A stretch of 64,000 nucleotides of DNA from a virus: positions 1 to 64,000 of IMG/VR virus record IMGVR_UViG_3300025674_000019; one strand, given 5' to 3'. The notes below the pieces were generated by a model, which saw nothing but the letters and a program-made list of their open reading frames with translations, ran no database searches and was not told the DNA's origin. Position numbers and translations under genes: made by a program. Each line of letters begins with the position of its first letter. Position 1 is the stretch's first letter. This document shows, one piece after another, positions 18,392 through 26,954 of the stretch.

Positions 18392-19935
18392 GCTTAGTAG
18401 CACACTTTCCGGGGGGTATGACCCCTAGGCCTCTACAAGTAAAAGCTTTAGAGGCTATAGAGCAGGCCCTAAGAGGCCCTAAAAAGCACATAGTCCTTAG
18501 GGCTCCTACGGGAAGTGGTAAGTCTGCTATCGCAGCTACCGTTTCCCGTTTTTTTAAGTCTCAAGGGGGCGCGTACCTGCTGTGCTCTCGCAAGTATTTG
18601 CAAGAGCAATACCTTAGGGACTTCTCTAGGCTAATGACTAACTTTTGGGGCAAGTCTAACTATACCTGTCCTATTATAAACAAGAGCTGCTCAGGGTGCC
18701 CTGCGGACCAATCTAAGTCATCCGCAGACTATGCGATGTACCTACGCACCAGGTGTACCGACAAGAAACTGGGCGATAAATGCCCGTACATAGCAGCTAA
18801 AGATAGGGCGCTAGAGGCGGCCACTTCTCTTCTTAATTTTGAAGCTTTTATTTCCCATAACCTCTACGGCAAAGAGTGGCCAGAGCGTGGGGTAATAATT
18901 GTAGATGAGGCGCACAACTTCTGCGACCGTCTGGCAGAGCAATTAGCTGTACCTATACCTAAGATTGCCTTACCCAAAGTAAGGAGTGCTACGTCTCCCG
19001 CGCGGTCTATCACTAGCCTAACTGCTTTAAGAGACTACTACATACAAGAAGTAGACAGGAAAAAAATGTTGGGGCAAGCTCACTCAAAAGAGCAGCTGTA
19101 CATTAGACTATTAGAGCAATATCCTCGCGTTGACTCTTGGGTAGCGGAGGAGGGAGCTATAAAGCTCTATAAAGTAAGAGATAGCATTAAAGAGCATCTC
19201 AGTAGGATGGCTAACAAGGTTATATGGATGTCTGCATCCATAACTAACAGTCAGTGCCTAGAGATGGGCTTAACCTCGGTCAACTCGGTGGTAATAGATT
19301 TACCGAGCGAGTTTGACCTTTCTGACCATCCTATAAAGTATAAGGGAATGTTGCCTATCCCTAAGGCTTTCTCTCTTAAGGGACCCTCGGACTGTGTTAA
19401 AAGCTTTAAGAGCATTAAGTCACTGCTAGAGCAGGAAGTATTCCCTGAGCATAAAAGAGGGATCATACATACTCACAGCTACGCTTTAGCTGCAGCTATG
19501 AGAGACGGTTGTAAATTCCCTAAGTCACTAAATATTTTATTCCATACAGACCCTAGGAAAACGGAAGAGTCGGTAGAAGCGTTTACCTCCAAGCGAGTAG
19601 ACTGGATTGTAACTCCTACTCTCTCTGAAGGGTTTGACGGCGCAGGAGATCTAGTTCAAGCTCAGGTTATACTAAAAACCCCTTGGCCTAGCCTAGCATC
19701 AACTAAAATGAAGAGAATGCTTAACTCTACTGACTTTGGAAAGAAGCTCTACAGAGCCAGAACTCTCAGCACCTTTATACAGAGCTACGGCAGAGGCTCG
19801 CGGTATAAAGGAGATGAGTGCGTTACCTACATAATAGATAAGGACTTCTCCAGGCTTCTATCCGGTAGCTGGGAAGACATACCTATGTGGTTTAGGAACG
19901 TTCTCACCCACAATGGATTCTGGGAGCAGGGCTAG
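18388..19935 (+). CDS. DinG/XPD-like superfamily 2 helicase with Fe-S cysteines
   Basis: This 515-residue DNA helicase has Walker A APTGSGKSAI, then a cysteine-rich insertion (TCPIINKSCSGCP, then RC and KCP further on) where DinG and XPD carry their Fe-S cluster. DEAH follows in VIIVDEAHNF, then the motif III-like MSASIT. Motif VI appears as YGRGSRYKGDE near the C-terminus. It probably unwinds 5'-tailed DNA, R-loops or displaced strands during replication. It is coupled to the MoxR gene by ATGA. The stop overlaps the stop region of the convergent minus-strand gene by four bases. Confidence 0.87.
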   Translation: MSLVAHFPGGMTPRPLQVKALEAIEQALRGPKKHIVLRAPTGSGKSAIAATVSRFFKSQGGAYLLCSRKYLQEQYLRDFSRLMTNFWGKSNYTCPIINKSCSGCPADQSKSSADYAMYLRTRCTDKKLGDKCPYIAAKDRALEAATSLLNFEAFISHNLYGKEWPERGVIIVDEAHNFCDRLAEQLAVPIPKIALPKVRSATSPARSITSLTALRDYYIQEVDRKKMLGQAHSKEQLYIRLLEQYPRVDSWVAEEGAIKLYKVRDSIKEHLSRMANKVIWMSASITNSQCLEMGLTSVNSVVIDLPSEFDLSDHPIKYKGMLPIPKAFSLKGPSDCVKSFKSIKSLLEQEVFPEHKRGIIHTHSYALAAAMRDGCKFPKSLNILFHTDPRKTEESVEAFTSKRVDWIVTPTLSEGFDGAGDLVQAQVILKTPWPSLASTKMKRMLNSTDFGKKLYRARTLSTFIQSYGRGSRYKGDECVTYIIDKDFSRLLSGSWEDIPMWFRNVLTHNGFWEQG

Positions 19936-19965
19936 TAGGCCGCTAAGGCCTGCAGCTCTTTTTTT
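19924..19965 (+). terminator. Hairpin and T-run after the DinG-like gene
   Basis: AGGCC/GGCCT (937-941 with 947-951 of this kilobase) with a five-base loop is wrapped by GAGC/GCTC and followed by seven T. It lies at the 3' end of the plus-strand gene and inside the end of the convergent minus-strand gene. Confidence 0.55.
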
Positions 19966-20597
19966 AGGTTAGACATTCGGTACTTGCAGTACTCCCTAAC
20001 TTCTTGAAGTTTAGCTACCTGTACTTGTACTACGTCTTCCTCATCTACAGCGTCTAGTAACGGCCCACTCGCCATTTCTAAGATCTTGTTGGCTTGATCG
20101 TCTGAGATCTTTTTGCTCAGAGGAAACATCCTATTGAACTCGTGAAGGCAGAAGCTGAGCTCTTCAGGCACTACAAAAAAGCCCTCATTAGCTACGCACC
20201 CTGCTGCGTAGATGCGAGGATCGTCGTTGTACATTTCGTAGCTAAAGTCTTCTTGATAGTACTTGCCGAACTCTAGTAGCTCCTCTAAAGCCCAGCAGAC
20301 TTCCCCTGCGCTGCACTCATTATAAGTGTCGCTAAGGCACTCTGTGAAGTTTAGTGTCTCTACTAGGTTAGAGAATACCCCTCCGTCCCATAAATGGGCA
20401 GGGTTAGCCTTTACCGCTAATAGAGCCATGAGCCTATCCGCAGCGTCTGAGTCTAGCTCTATGCCTATGTCCTTAAGCTCCTCGAATATAGTATCAAACT
20501 CCCAGGCAAAGCATTGGCCCTTAAAGAGCTTATCCACTGCCACAACTAGCGACATTCCGCTAGACTCTGGGTTTGTAAGTATATCTCTTGGAGTCAT
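19932..20597 (-). CDS. Uncharacterised acidic helical protein
   Basis: This 221-residue protein is not recognised. It is acidic and mostly helical, with a C-terminal stretch of charged heptad-like sequence that may form a coiled coil, and Asp/Glu-rich loops in the middle. It lies three bases after the upstream minus-strand gene with GGAAG before its ATG, so the two are one operon. The neighbour looks like a virion protein, hence a structural or assembly role is possible by association only. Confidence 0.7.
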   Translation of the reverse strand: MTPRDILTNPESSGMSLVVAVDKLFKGQCFAWEFDTIFEELKDIGIELDSDAADRLMALLAVKANPAHLWDGGVFSNLVETLNFTECLSDTYNECSAGEVCWALEELLEFGKYYQEDFSYEMYNDDPRIYAAGCVANEGFFVVPEELSFCLHEFNRMFPLSKKISDDQANKILEMASGPLLDAVDEEDVVQVQVAKLQEVREYCKYRMSNLKKELQALAAY

Positions 20598-20600
20598 TTA

Positions 20601-22232
20601 CTAACTTCCGCCAGCTAGCTGCTGTTGCCTGCGGCTCTCATCAAACATAGCCTGCTGAGCGTCCACAGCGTCCAGCGGGTCAAACTGTTGGTAGTGCACA
20701 GGGTTAGTAACTGTACTAGTTGGGTTAAGGTCGCTTAGTCCTCTAAGGTAGTTAAGCTCAGACTGAAAAGAACCTTGTTGGTACGCGTCGGATAACTCTT
20801 TAGCTGCCATCTGCTTAGCTATCTGTGCGCTATCTTTTTGATTCTGCTCGTATTTTTGTATGTCTGAAAGAAGGTTAAACCTAGCGTCTTGTTCGCGTTT
20901 TTCGTCTAAAGTATCTATGAAGCCCAGACGATCCCCCAGAAAGTAGCTACCTAGGCCTAGACCTGCCCCGACTAAGCCTCCCAGCCCAGCTCCCGCACCA
21001 ATTCTACCGGCCAGCCTTGGTAAGCCTCTAGCCGCAGGGATACCTTTGTGTGCGGCTGCGCCTATAGCCGCACCCAGACCTGCGCCTCCTAGGCCAAAGT
21101 CTTTATAGTCATATAAAGCATCATTGGGGTCGGTTAAGTTGAAATCTCTATCGCTTAGGGCCTTTCTCAGTACCCCGAGTCTCTCAGTCTGAGCTTCCAT
21201 CTCCGACTGGCCAGGGAACTCTCCTCTATACATAGAGGGAATAATTACCTCAGAAGCTTCCTTAACCTGATAGCCCATCTTACTAACCAGTAGCTTAAGC
21301 ATGTCAGCAGGTAAGATAGGTAACTCTTCTACTAGCTTTGCCTCGTCGAGCTTTCCATCTGTAGTAATCTCGGGAAGAATGTCGTCCCCAAGTACATCCC
21401 CATAGAACTCAGGGTCTTTCTTCATGAGGTCGGCTAGAGGAACATCTGTGCCTGCTAAACTAACCATCTTTTCCATAGAAGTCTTAGTATTAAAGACTGT
21501 CTCCATGGGGTTAGGGAGCTTTCGGTTGTAGTGAACTTGCAGACCGTATACTTCGTCTAGCTTACCTACAGTCTCTGCAATCTTAACAAGGTCATCACGA
21601 GTGTTATCCGAATCAAAAGCGCGGACTACGCTAGCAACCTTAGAGAATACACCGTTAGCCTTGCCGCTAAGGGAGTCTTCTCGCGCCTCAATCCACTCTG
21701 CTGCTTTCTCTAGGTCACACTGAGCCAAGCCCGCCCACTGCATAACTACAGGGCTAACATTCTGGTCGCTATCCGCTGCTGCCTTTACAAGGACAGTCGC
21801 TGCGGTAGCAAGGTCTTCAGTGCTCAACTTAGAGCTAACCCTCTTAAGAGCCGCTTCAGCTTTGGGAACATCACTAGCTGTCTTAATGCCGAATTTCTTC
21901 TGCTTAGGTAGCAGGTACCTAGGCTCTTCGTGAGCAACCTTAACCTGCGCTTTAGGCGGCAGGATTATCCCATAGATCTCCGCCGCCCTAGAAAGGTTGC
22001 TAGAGACATGGGGCGCAAGGTCCGCAGTTTTGATGGCATAAGCTAGCGACATCGCTGTGTTAGCTGGCGTGTCGATAGGATACGCCCTATTGTACGTATC
22101 TGCAAAAGCAGAACTAGGTAGGTTATCTAAGGATACGCCGACCGAAGCATGCTTAATGAGGGGCTCGATACCGGGCCTCTCCTGCAGTATATTATATAGG
22201 GTCCTATGTGTGAAATCTCGCTGCTGGTCCAT
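20601..22232 (-). CDS. Probable virion protein with glycine-zipper membrane segment
   Basis: The protein is about 543 residues, largely helical. A segment of roughly 60 residues near position 390-440 is very rich in Gly and Ala (AGLGAAIGAAAH, then GAGAGLGGLVGAGLGLG), typical of glycine-zipper membrane helices found in internal or ejected phage proteins. The C-terminus is Gln-rich. ATG 22232 is preferred over 22247 because GGAG lies nine bases before it, while nothing precedes the longer start. This also leaves 14 bases to the divergent gene at 22247. Function unknown; an internal head or ejection protein is the best guess. Confidence 0.65.
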   Translation of the reverse strand: MDQQRDFTHRTLYNILQERPGIEPLIKHASVGVSLDNLPSSAFADTYNRAYPIDTPANTAMSLAYAIKTADLAPHVSSNLSRAAEIYGIILPPKAQVKVAHEEPRYLLPKQKKFGIKTASDVPKAEAALKRVSSKLSTEDLATAATVLVKAAADSDQNVSPVVMQWAGLAQCDLEKAAEWIEAREDSLSGKANGVFSKVASVVRAFDSDNTRDDLVKIAETVGKLDEVYGLQVHYNRKLPNPMETVFNTKTSMEKMVSLAGTDVPLADLMKKDPEFYGDVLGDDILPEITTDGKLDEAKLVEELPILPADMLKLLVSKMGYQVKEASEVIIPSMYRGEFPGQSEMEAQTERLGVLRKALSDRDFNLTDPNDALYDYKDFGLGGAGLGAAIGAAAHKGIPAARGLPRLAGRIGAGAGLGGLVGAGLGLGSYFLGDRLGFIDTLDEKREQDARFNLLSDIQKYEQNQKDSAQIAKQMAAKELSDAYQQGSFQSELNYLRGLSDLNPTSTVTNPVHYQQFDPLDAVDAQQAMFDESRRQQQLAGGS

Positions 22233-22246
22233 AAGGGGGTACTCCA

Positions 22247-23779
22247 TTGAGACGGCGTAGACGAAGCTTTCTTAATACTAGCGCACTAAGCGCTGAGGTA
22301 CAAGTTACCGATCTGCCCAAGTATTTCGTACTCATGTTTAACAGAAGTACGTTCCTAGCGTCATACTGCTCAGTCATCGCTAGGCTAAGGAGGTCCGAAG
22401 CTCCGGGCCTTGGAACTATGGGAGTTCGCAACCTCCCTCAAGGAGGGGCCGAACTCCTCTATGACCCTCTGTTTAACGACATGGTTAAGGTCCCTGCCCA
22501 CCGAGATAGTGTGGGCAAGATCCTCATACACGAGCTTGTGCACCTCCAGAACAACCATACAGGTAGAGGCTTGAGGTTATACCAGCTCGAAATGGATAAA
22601 GATCTGTGGGCAAAGGTGTCCCCTGTAGCGGTGGACTTTGCGTGCAACAGTTCCTGTGTTAAATGGGACCTGTTTACTGAAAAAGATCTTCTATCATCAG
22701 AGCCTTATGAGCTAGATGAAGATGGAGCCCCTGTCATAGACGACAACGGTAGGCCTGTATCTAAATGGCGCGGCCTATGGCCCCCCGAGTACGATCTTCC
22801 TGTAGGCCTCTCTTACGAGCAGTACTACAAGATTCTATCGGACATCGAGAAAGATAAGCCGCCCCCGCAGTGGCAGCCCTCCGGAGAAGGGGGTGAGAGC
22901 GGCGAAGGAAGTTCTGACTCTGAGTCGGGTAAAGACCTGGAAGAGAAGATGCAGAAGGTCAAAGACCTGCTTGATCGAACCTCTAAAGGTAAGAAGAAGT
23001 ACGTACACGCAGAGGATCTTACAGATCTCTCAGAAGAAGAGATCGAGGACCTGATCGCAGCTGCAGAGGCTAATTCGCAAGCGGCTATTAAAGAGATCAG
23101 CTCGGAGCTTAAGAGCAGGGGATTAGGGTCTTCCGCTCTAGCTATGGAGCTTAAGGAGCTCCTTAAAGATCCGGTACTAGACGCTAAGCAAGTTATCCGG
23201 TCTATGGTAATCCAAGAGTCCCTTAAAGTGGGCAAGAAGAAATCACTTAGGGTTCCTAATAGGCGTAGAACTGCACTGGAAAGAACTGGAGTCTGCCTCT
23301 TTCCTGGCAAGCTTAAGGACACTCGGGCGCGGGTAGCTTTCTTTGTAGACACCTCTGGCTCTGTGTCGGAAGCAGAGTTTGAAGAGGGTCGTGCAGAGTT
23401 TGTAGGACTGCATAATTACCTTAAAGAGGTTACTATCGTGTACTGCGATAGCGATATTACTAATATCGAAAAACTCTCTGGAGATAGTAAGTTCCCTGCG
23501 AAGCGCTATGGGTGCGGAGGTACAAGCTTTGACCCTCCCTTCCAATGGCTGTCAGAGCAGGCAACAAACTACGATATGGTAGTCTACCTTACAGACGGAG
23601 GAGCGCCTCTTCCTGATGAAAGGCTAAGGGCTAACATTCCCGTTCTCTGGCTGATCACGAGTAGAGGTCATCTTCCTGGTAGATACTTCGGAGGGGGTAG
23701 AATGGATATTGGCCGAATGTACGGGCCCGCAGAAGGCTTGGACTACGGCACAGCTATCAAGCTTCCAGCTAGGCTGTAA
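22247..23779 (+). CDS. Metallopeptidase-like plus VWA-domain protein (DUF2201-type)
   Basis: The 510-residue protein has an N-terminal domain with HELVH (95-99), a zinc-peptidase-like HExxH motif, followed by an acidic low-complexity linker and a C-terminal VWA-like domain. The VWA domain has the MIDAS motif VDTSGSVSE near residue 367, GGTSFDP and VYLTDGG. This pairing matches the DUF2201 family, usually encoded beside MoxR-type ATPases; the ATPase here is at 17126-18391. TTG 22247 has AAGGGGG about nine bases upstream. It heads the plus-strand operon that contains the reverse transcriptase. The partner relation is inferred from family behaviour, not shown by adjacency. Confidence 0.82.
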   Translation: MRRRRRSFLNTSALSAEVQVTDLPKYFVLMFNRSTFLASYCSVIARLRRSEAPGLGTMGVRNLPQGGAELLYDPLFNDMVKVPAHRDSVGKILIHELVHLQNNHTGRGLRLYQLEMDKDLWAKVSPVAVDFACNSSCVKWDLFTEKDLLSSEPYELDEDGAPVIDDNGRPVSKWRGLWPPEYDLPVGLSYEQYYKILSDIEKDKPPPQWQPSGEGGESGEGSSDSESGKDLEEKMQKVKDLLDRTSKGKKKYVHAEDLTDLSEEEIEDLIAAAEANSQAAIKEISSELKSRGLGSSALAMELKELLKDPVLDAKQVIRSMVIQESLKVGKKKSLRVPNRRRTALERTGVCLFPGKLKDTRARVAFFVDTSGSVSEAEFEEGRAEFVGLHNYLKEVTIVYCDSDITNIEKLSGDSKFPAKRYGCGGTSFDPPFQWLSEQATNYDMVVYLTDGGAPLPDERLRANIPVLWLITSRGHLPGRYFGGGRMDIGRMYGPAEGLDYGTAIKLPARL

Positions 23780-23780
23780 G

Positions 23781-24314
23781 TTGCCTGCGTACCACATACA
23801 CCTGAAAAAGCCTAAGAACCTTCCTTTCAGGTCATTCTACCTGTGTACAGACTCAGAGGCAGCCGCAGACGTGGCTGCCTCTGTAGATGTGCTTATAGAG
23901 CTTCCGGCTAAGCCGTACATTCCTAAGATAAAAGAGTGTGACTCCTGCGACGATGAGTCAGCTAAAATCCTAGACTCAGCGGAAGACGGAGTAATTCTTG
24001 TACCTATGCTTACGGACCGGTCCGGGGCTCCCAAGTATGTATCGCTGTACAAGCCAGACGTTGAGCGCAGAAGGAAAGAGTACTTCTGGAGTATGCGAGG
24101 AGTCTCCTGGGGCTTTCGCAGAGAAGAGGTAACTTCTTCTGTAAAGATCTACGAAAGCAGAGTTGGCCTAATAGTTAAGGGCCAAAGGCAAGGCAGCCCC
24201 TGCAGTCACTGCCCTAAAGTTCTAGATAGCTTAGGTGCTGACGCTACTTGTACCTTCGGACTGAAGGTATGCAAAGAAACCCTAAATCTCAAGGAGCTAC
24301 TCCGTGAAGATTAG
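23781..24314 (+). CDS. Cys-rich protein upstream of the reverse transcriptase
   Basis: This 177-residue protein of unknown function probably starts with TTG 23781, one base after the preceding stop, although a longer overlapping frame exists. It contains ECDSCDD in the middle and a C-terminal cluster C-x2-CP-x11-C-x6-C (SPCSHCPKVLDS, then CTFGLKVC), similar in style to the cysteine clusters in the helicase at 2677. Its last 11 bases overlap the reverse transcriptase start. The 3' part of the gene contains three perfect hairpins, noted separately. Confidence 0.65.
   Translation: MPAYHIHLKKPKNLPFRSFYLCTDSEAAADVAASVDVLIELPAKPYIPKIKECDSCDDESAKILDSAEDGVILVPMLTDRSGAPKYVSLYKPDVERRRKEYFWSMRGVSWGFRREEVTSSVKIYESRVGLIVKGQRQGSPCSHCPKVLDSLGADATCTFGLKVCKETLNLKELLRED
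24163..24269 (+). other. Three perfect hairpins just upstream of the reverse transcriptase
   Basis: TTGGCC/GGCCAA (163-168 with 180-185), GGCAG/CTGCC (192-196 with 209-213) and TACCTTC/GAAGGTA (251-257 with 263-269, loop GGACT) lie in the 3' end of the upstream coding sequence, ending 35 bases before the reverse transcriptase start. Short stem-loops here are where a retron would carry its msr RNA. No a1/a2-type closing repeat or priming G was identified. The claim is only that the hairpins exist. Confidence 0.3.
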
Positions 24315-25362
24315 ACATATCAACTACACTGAGCCTGCAAACGAGGCTCTTCCTATCCTGCTGGACTATACCAGCTTAGCGTACGCACTTGACTTGGATG
24401 GCAGCGGCATAAATGGGCTAGTTAGAGGAGCTACTCGGGAAAAGGCCGGAAGCGAAAACTCTCTTTATGAGCACTTTCAAATACCTAAGTCTGGGGGAGG
24501 AGTAAGGCACATATACTCCCCCAATGCGATGCTAAGCGCAGTGCAAACTAAGATCCGAGATAGAATCATCGATAAGGTTCCTAAGATGAGGGAGAGCGCT
24601 GCCTACGAGCCAGGATCAAGGCCAGGAGACACGGCTGCTCTCATAGCAGGGGCGGAAGTGATTGTTAAGCTAGATGTTAAGAATTACTTCCCGAGTATAC
24701 TTCAGTCTACCGTAAAGAAGTTCTTTGAGCACCTCGGCTATCCTAGCACTGTGGCAAACCTCCTTGGAGGAGTTTTATGCGTCTTAGACAAGGACGGAAA
24801 GAGGTTCGTTCCTCAAGGAGGGCCCGCCAGTCCTATGCTTGCTAACCGAATAGCGGAGTGGCTCATCGACCCAGAGGTAAAGAAGGTCACTCCCCCCGGG
24901 TGGAGTTACAGGAGGTACTGCGACAACCTGTACCTATGGCCTGCTAGTCCGGAAGCCCTAGAAGGAGTAGTTCCAAAAGACTTGCTCACAGACCTAAAGA
25001 AAGCTGTATGGGCAGCTGGGTTCTGCGGTCACCAAGGAAAGATAGTACCTAAGCACAAGAGCCAGCGGATCTTGGGTCTATGTGTTAACGTGAAGGCTAA
25101 CATGCCTAGAGAGAAGTACAAAGCTCTCAAGGCGTGCCTGCACAACTGCGCGTACCACGGCCTAGAGTCTCAAATGGACAAAGCCATCTTGCTAGGATTT
25201 AAGAGAAGGGCTGGCAGCAGCTTGAAGCAAGAGAAGCTACGGTTCATAAAGTTTCTGTCGGGGTACCTGAGCTACTACAAGCACTTCCTGGTAACAAACA
25301 GGATAGAAAAACTTGAGAAGTCCTTCCACGCTGCGCTGGCAAGAGAGGGTGAGTCAGCTTGA
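24304..25362 (+). CDS. Retron-like reverse transcriptase with YCDN active site
   Basis: The 352-residue protein contains most of an RT fingers/palm/thumb core and no added domain. Visible motifs are HFQIPKSGGGVRHI (52-70 region), motif A KLDVKNYFPSI with Asp124, motif B PQGGPASPMLANRI (170-183), motif C RRYCDNLYLW, and a thumb segment ILGLCVN then MPREKYKALKACLHN. The order and wording match retron reverse transcriptases, including the ILG in place of VTG. The usual YxDD is YCDN (205-208): the second catalytic Asp is Asn, encoded by AAC. GTG 24304 follows AAGGAG. There is no intergenic space for a retron RNA. Activity is therefore uncertain. Confidence 0.85.
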   Translation: MKIRHINYTEPANEALPILLDYTSLAYALDLDGSGINGLVRGATREKAGSENSLYEHFQIPKSGGGVRHIYSPNAMLSAVQTKIRDRIIDKVPKMRESAAYEPGSRPGDTAALIAGAEVIVKLDVKNYFPSILQSTVKKFFEHLGYPSTVANLLGGVLCVLDKDGKRFVPQGGPASPMLANRIAEWLIDPEVKKVTPPGWSYRRYCDNLYLWPASPEALEGVVPKDLLTDLKKAVWAAGFCGHQGKIVPKHKSQRILGLCVNVKANMPREKYKALKACLHNCAYHGLESQMDKAILLGFKRRAGSSLKQEKLRFIKFLSGYLSYYKHFLVTNRIEKLEKSFHAALAREGESA

Positions 25363-26954
25363 GGTTCATCGCTTTAGAGTCAGCTCTTAGCGGAGATATA
25401 GTCCGAGACTCTAATTCGCCGGCCAGAAGCGGCGTAATGGTTATTACCAACGACGGGTCAGAAGAAGAGATAGATAGCTTAGCAGTATCTCTTCAGGAGG
25501 TGTCCCAAGATAGTGTGTTTGTCCTTCGTCCTCAGGTACTTAATTCTTCTAAGGCTATAACCATAGATGCAGCCTCGGGCCGTCGCCTAGATACATGGGT
25601 GGGCAGAATTGGAGCTGGGCGTAACATGGTGGAAGTTTCACTGTTGGACTGCACCTACGCCAGTCATTACCCTATGAGGCTCTCGTCTAAGTTCATAAAC
25701 AATACCGGAGCGGTCATACAAGTAGGTAGCCCGCATTCTGCCGTTGATCTATACCCGTATGTAGAAGCAGTAGTGCACGAAGGGCAGGCAGTGGAAGTAG
25801 AAAAGCTTAGCGAACTGGTTAGCTATCTTGGAAGCTGTGCCGATCCTATGCAAATCCTAAGAGGATGCTCCTCTTGCACAGAAAGAGCGTGCTACCAGCA
25901 TGCCCGAGGCAGTAAGGGCCTAGTGTATGAGTGGCTAGAAAAGCAAAAGGGCTACATTAAGCCTTCTGGATTTGACTCCGTATTTAGCCCGAGAAGAGTC
26001 TCTAGGCTGAGCCTAAGGAACCACTTAGACTGGGATGGGACTTCTAGGGTAGCTAACGATAGGTTACTCGCCGCAGAAAAAGCGAAGAAGACTCGCCATA
26101 AGAAGAAGACGGATTGCTCTAGGTGCGTAGAAAACCTTAGGAAGGGGTACTACGCAGATAAAAAGTGCAGCCGAATGAAAGACTGCGAAGGCCCAGTTAC
26201 TGCGGGTATGACTAGAGAAGCTATGCTGGACTTCTCTAGGTCTGCGGGGCTAGCTACGCACTATGGCAGTTACCTAGCGCAGGCTAATATACACCTAGCC
26301 GGGTGTGGCATAGTTGCACGAATAGGTGGAAGGAAAAAGCAGCAGTGGCACGTTGCTTACGCTTTTGACCCTAGATCCAAGAGCAAAAACTACCATAGCT
26401 TTAGGGTCAGCAAAGTAGAGCCCTACTACACAGACTTGGACGTTAGCAAAGTGCCAAGCCGCATAAGAGTACTACTGTACAAAGATCAAAATACCTACAC
26501 TGGTAGGGAGCCTACCGTAGTACGCCTTAAAGACCTTCTCTTAGGGTTGGTGTCTTACACAGGTCTCAATCCCCTAGACTCCGTTCCTACTAAAGCTAAA
26601 TGGAAAAAAGTCCCTAGGGATGTAATTCTTATGCACAATACAGTGAACGCAATGCCCTCCGCCAGGTACATATCGTGTGAACACTCTAAGGATAGGGAGT
26701 ACGATATTTGGGGTTATGGTATAGGGGTAGCTCTGCCTACAACCGTAGGTAAGATTGCTAAGCTGTTAGACGAACCAGGTAGCCCTTACGCTGTTAAGAT
26801 GTTCAGCTACAGGCCGTTCCCCCAGACAAGCTTCAAAAGCTACTATTCGTGGTTAGATAGAAGTAGTCTCTGCCTAAGAAAGGTGGAAGACTTATACAAA
26901 AGCACATATACCGGAAGAGGTAACGTCTCTTCTGCAATACTAGGATCAGCATGA
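25359..26954 (+). CDS. Uncharacterised Cys-rich protein downstream of the RT
   Basis: This 531-residue protein is not recognised. It has two cysteine regions: GCSSCTERACYQH near 168-182 and CSRCVENLRKGYY with further Cys (KKCSRMKDC) near 254-275, preceded by a very basic helix (KAKKTRHKKKT). These suggest one or two zinc or Fe-S clusters and possible nucleic-acid binding. The C-terminal half is rich in aromatic residues and predicted beta strands. TTG 25359 overlaps the RT stop (TTGA). The ATGA overlap with the next gene places it firmly in the RT operon. Confidence 0.75.
   Translation: MRFIALESALSGDIVRDSNSPARSGVMVITNDGSEEEIDSLAVSLQEVSQDSVFVLRPQVLNSSKAITIDAASGRRLDTWVGRIGAGRNMVEVSLLDCTYASHYPMRLSSKFINNTGAVIQVGSPHSAVDLYPYVEAVVHEGQAVEVEKLSELVSYLGSCADPMQILRGCSSCTERACYQHARGSKGLVYEWLEKQKGYIKPSGFDSVFSPRRVSRLSLRNHLDWDGTSRVANDRLLAAEKAKKTRHKKKTDCSRCVENLRKGYYADKKCSRMKDCEGPVTAGMTREAMLDFSRSAGLATHYGSYLAQANIHLAGCGIVARIGGRKKQQWHVAYAFDPRSKSKNYHSFRVSKVEPYYTDLDVSKVPSRIRVLLYKDQNTYTGREPTVVRLKDLLLGLVSYTGLNPLDSVPTKAKWKKVPRDVILMHNTVNAMPSARYISCEHSKDREYDIWGYGIGVALPTTVGKIAKLLDEPGSPYAVKMFSYRPFPQTSFKSYYSWLDRSSLCLRKVEDLYKSTYTGRGNVSSAILGSA

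Noticed and set aside
24304-25362. Diversity-generating retroelement or group II intron RT
   Set aside because: No template/variable repeat pair with adenine-biased changes was noticed, motif B and thumb wording are retron-like, and there is no maturase or HNH domain.
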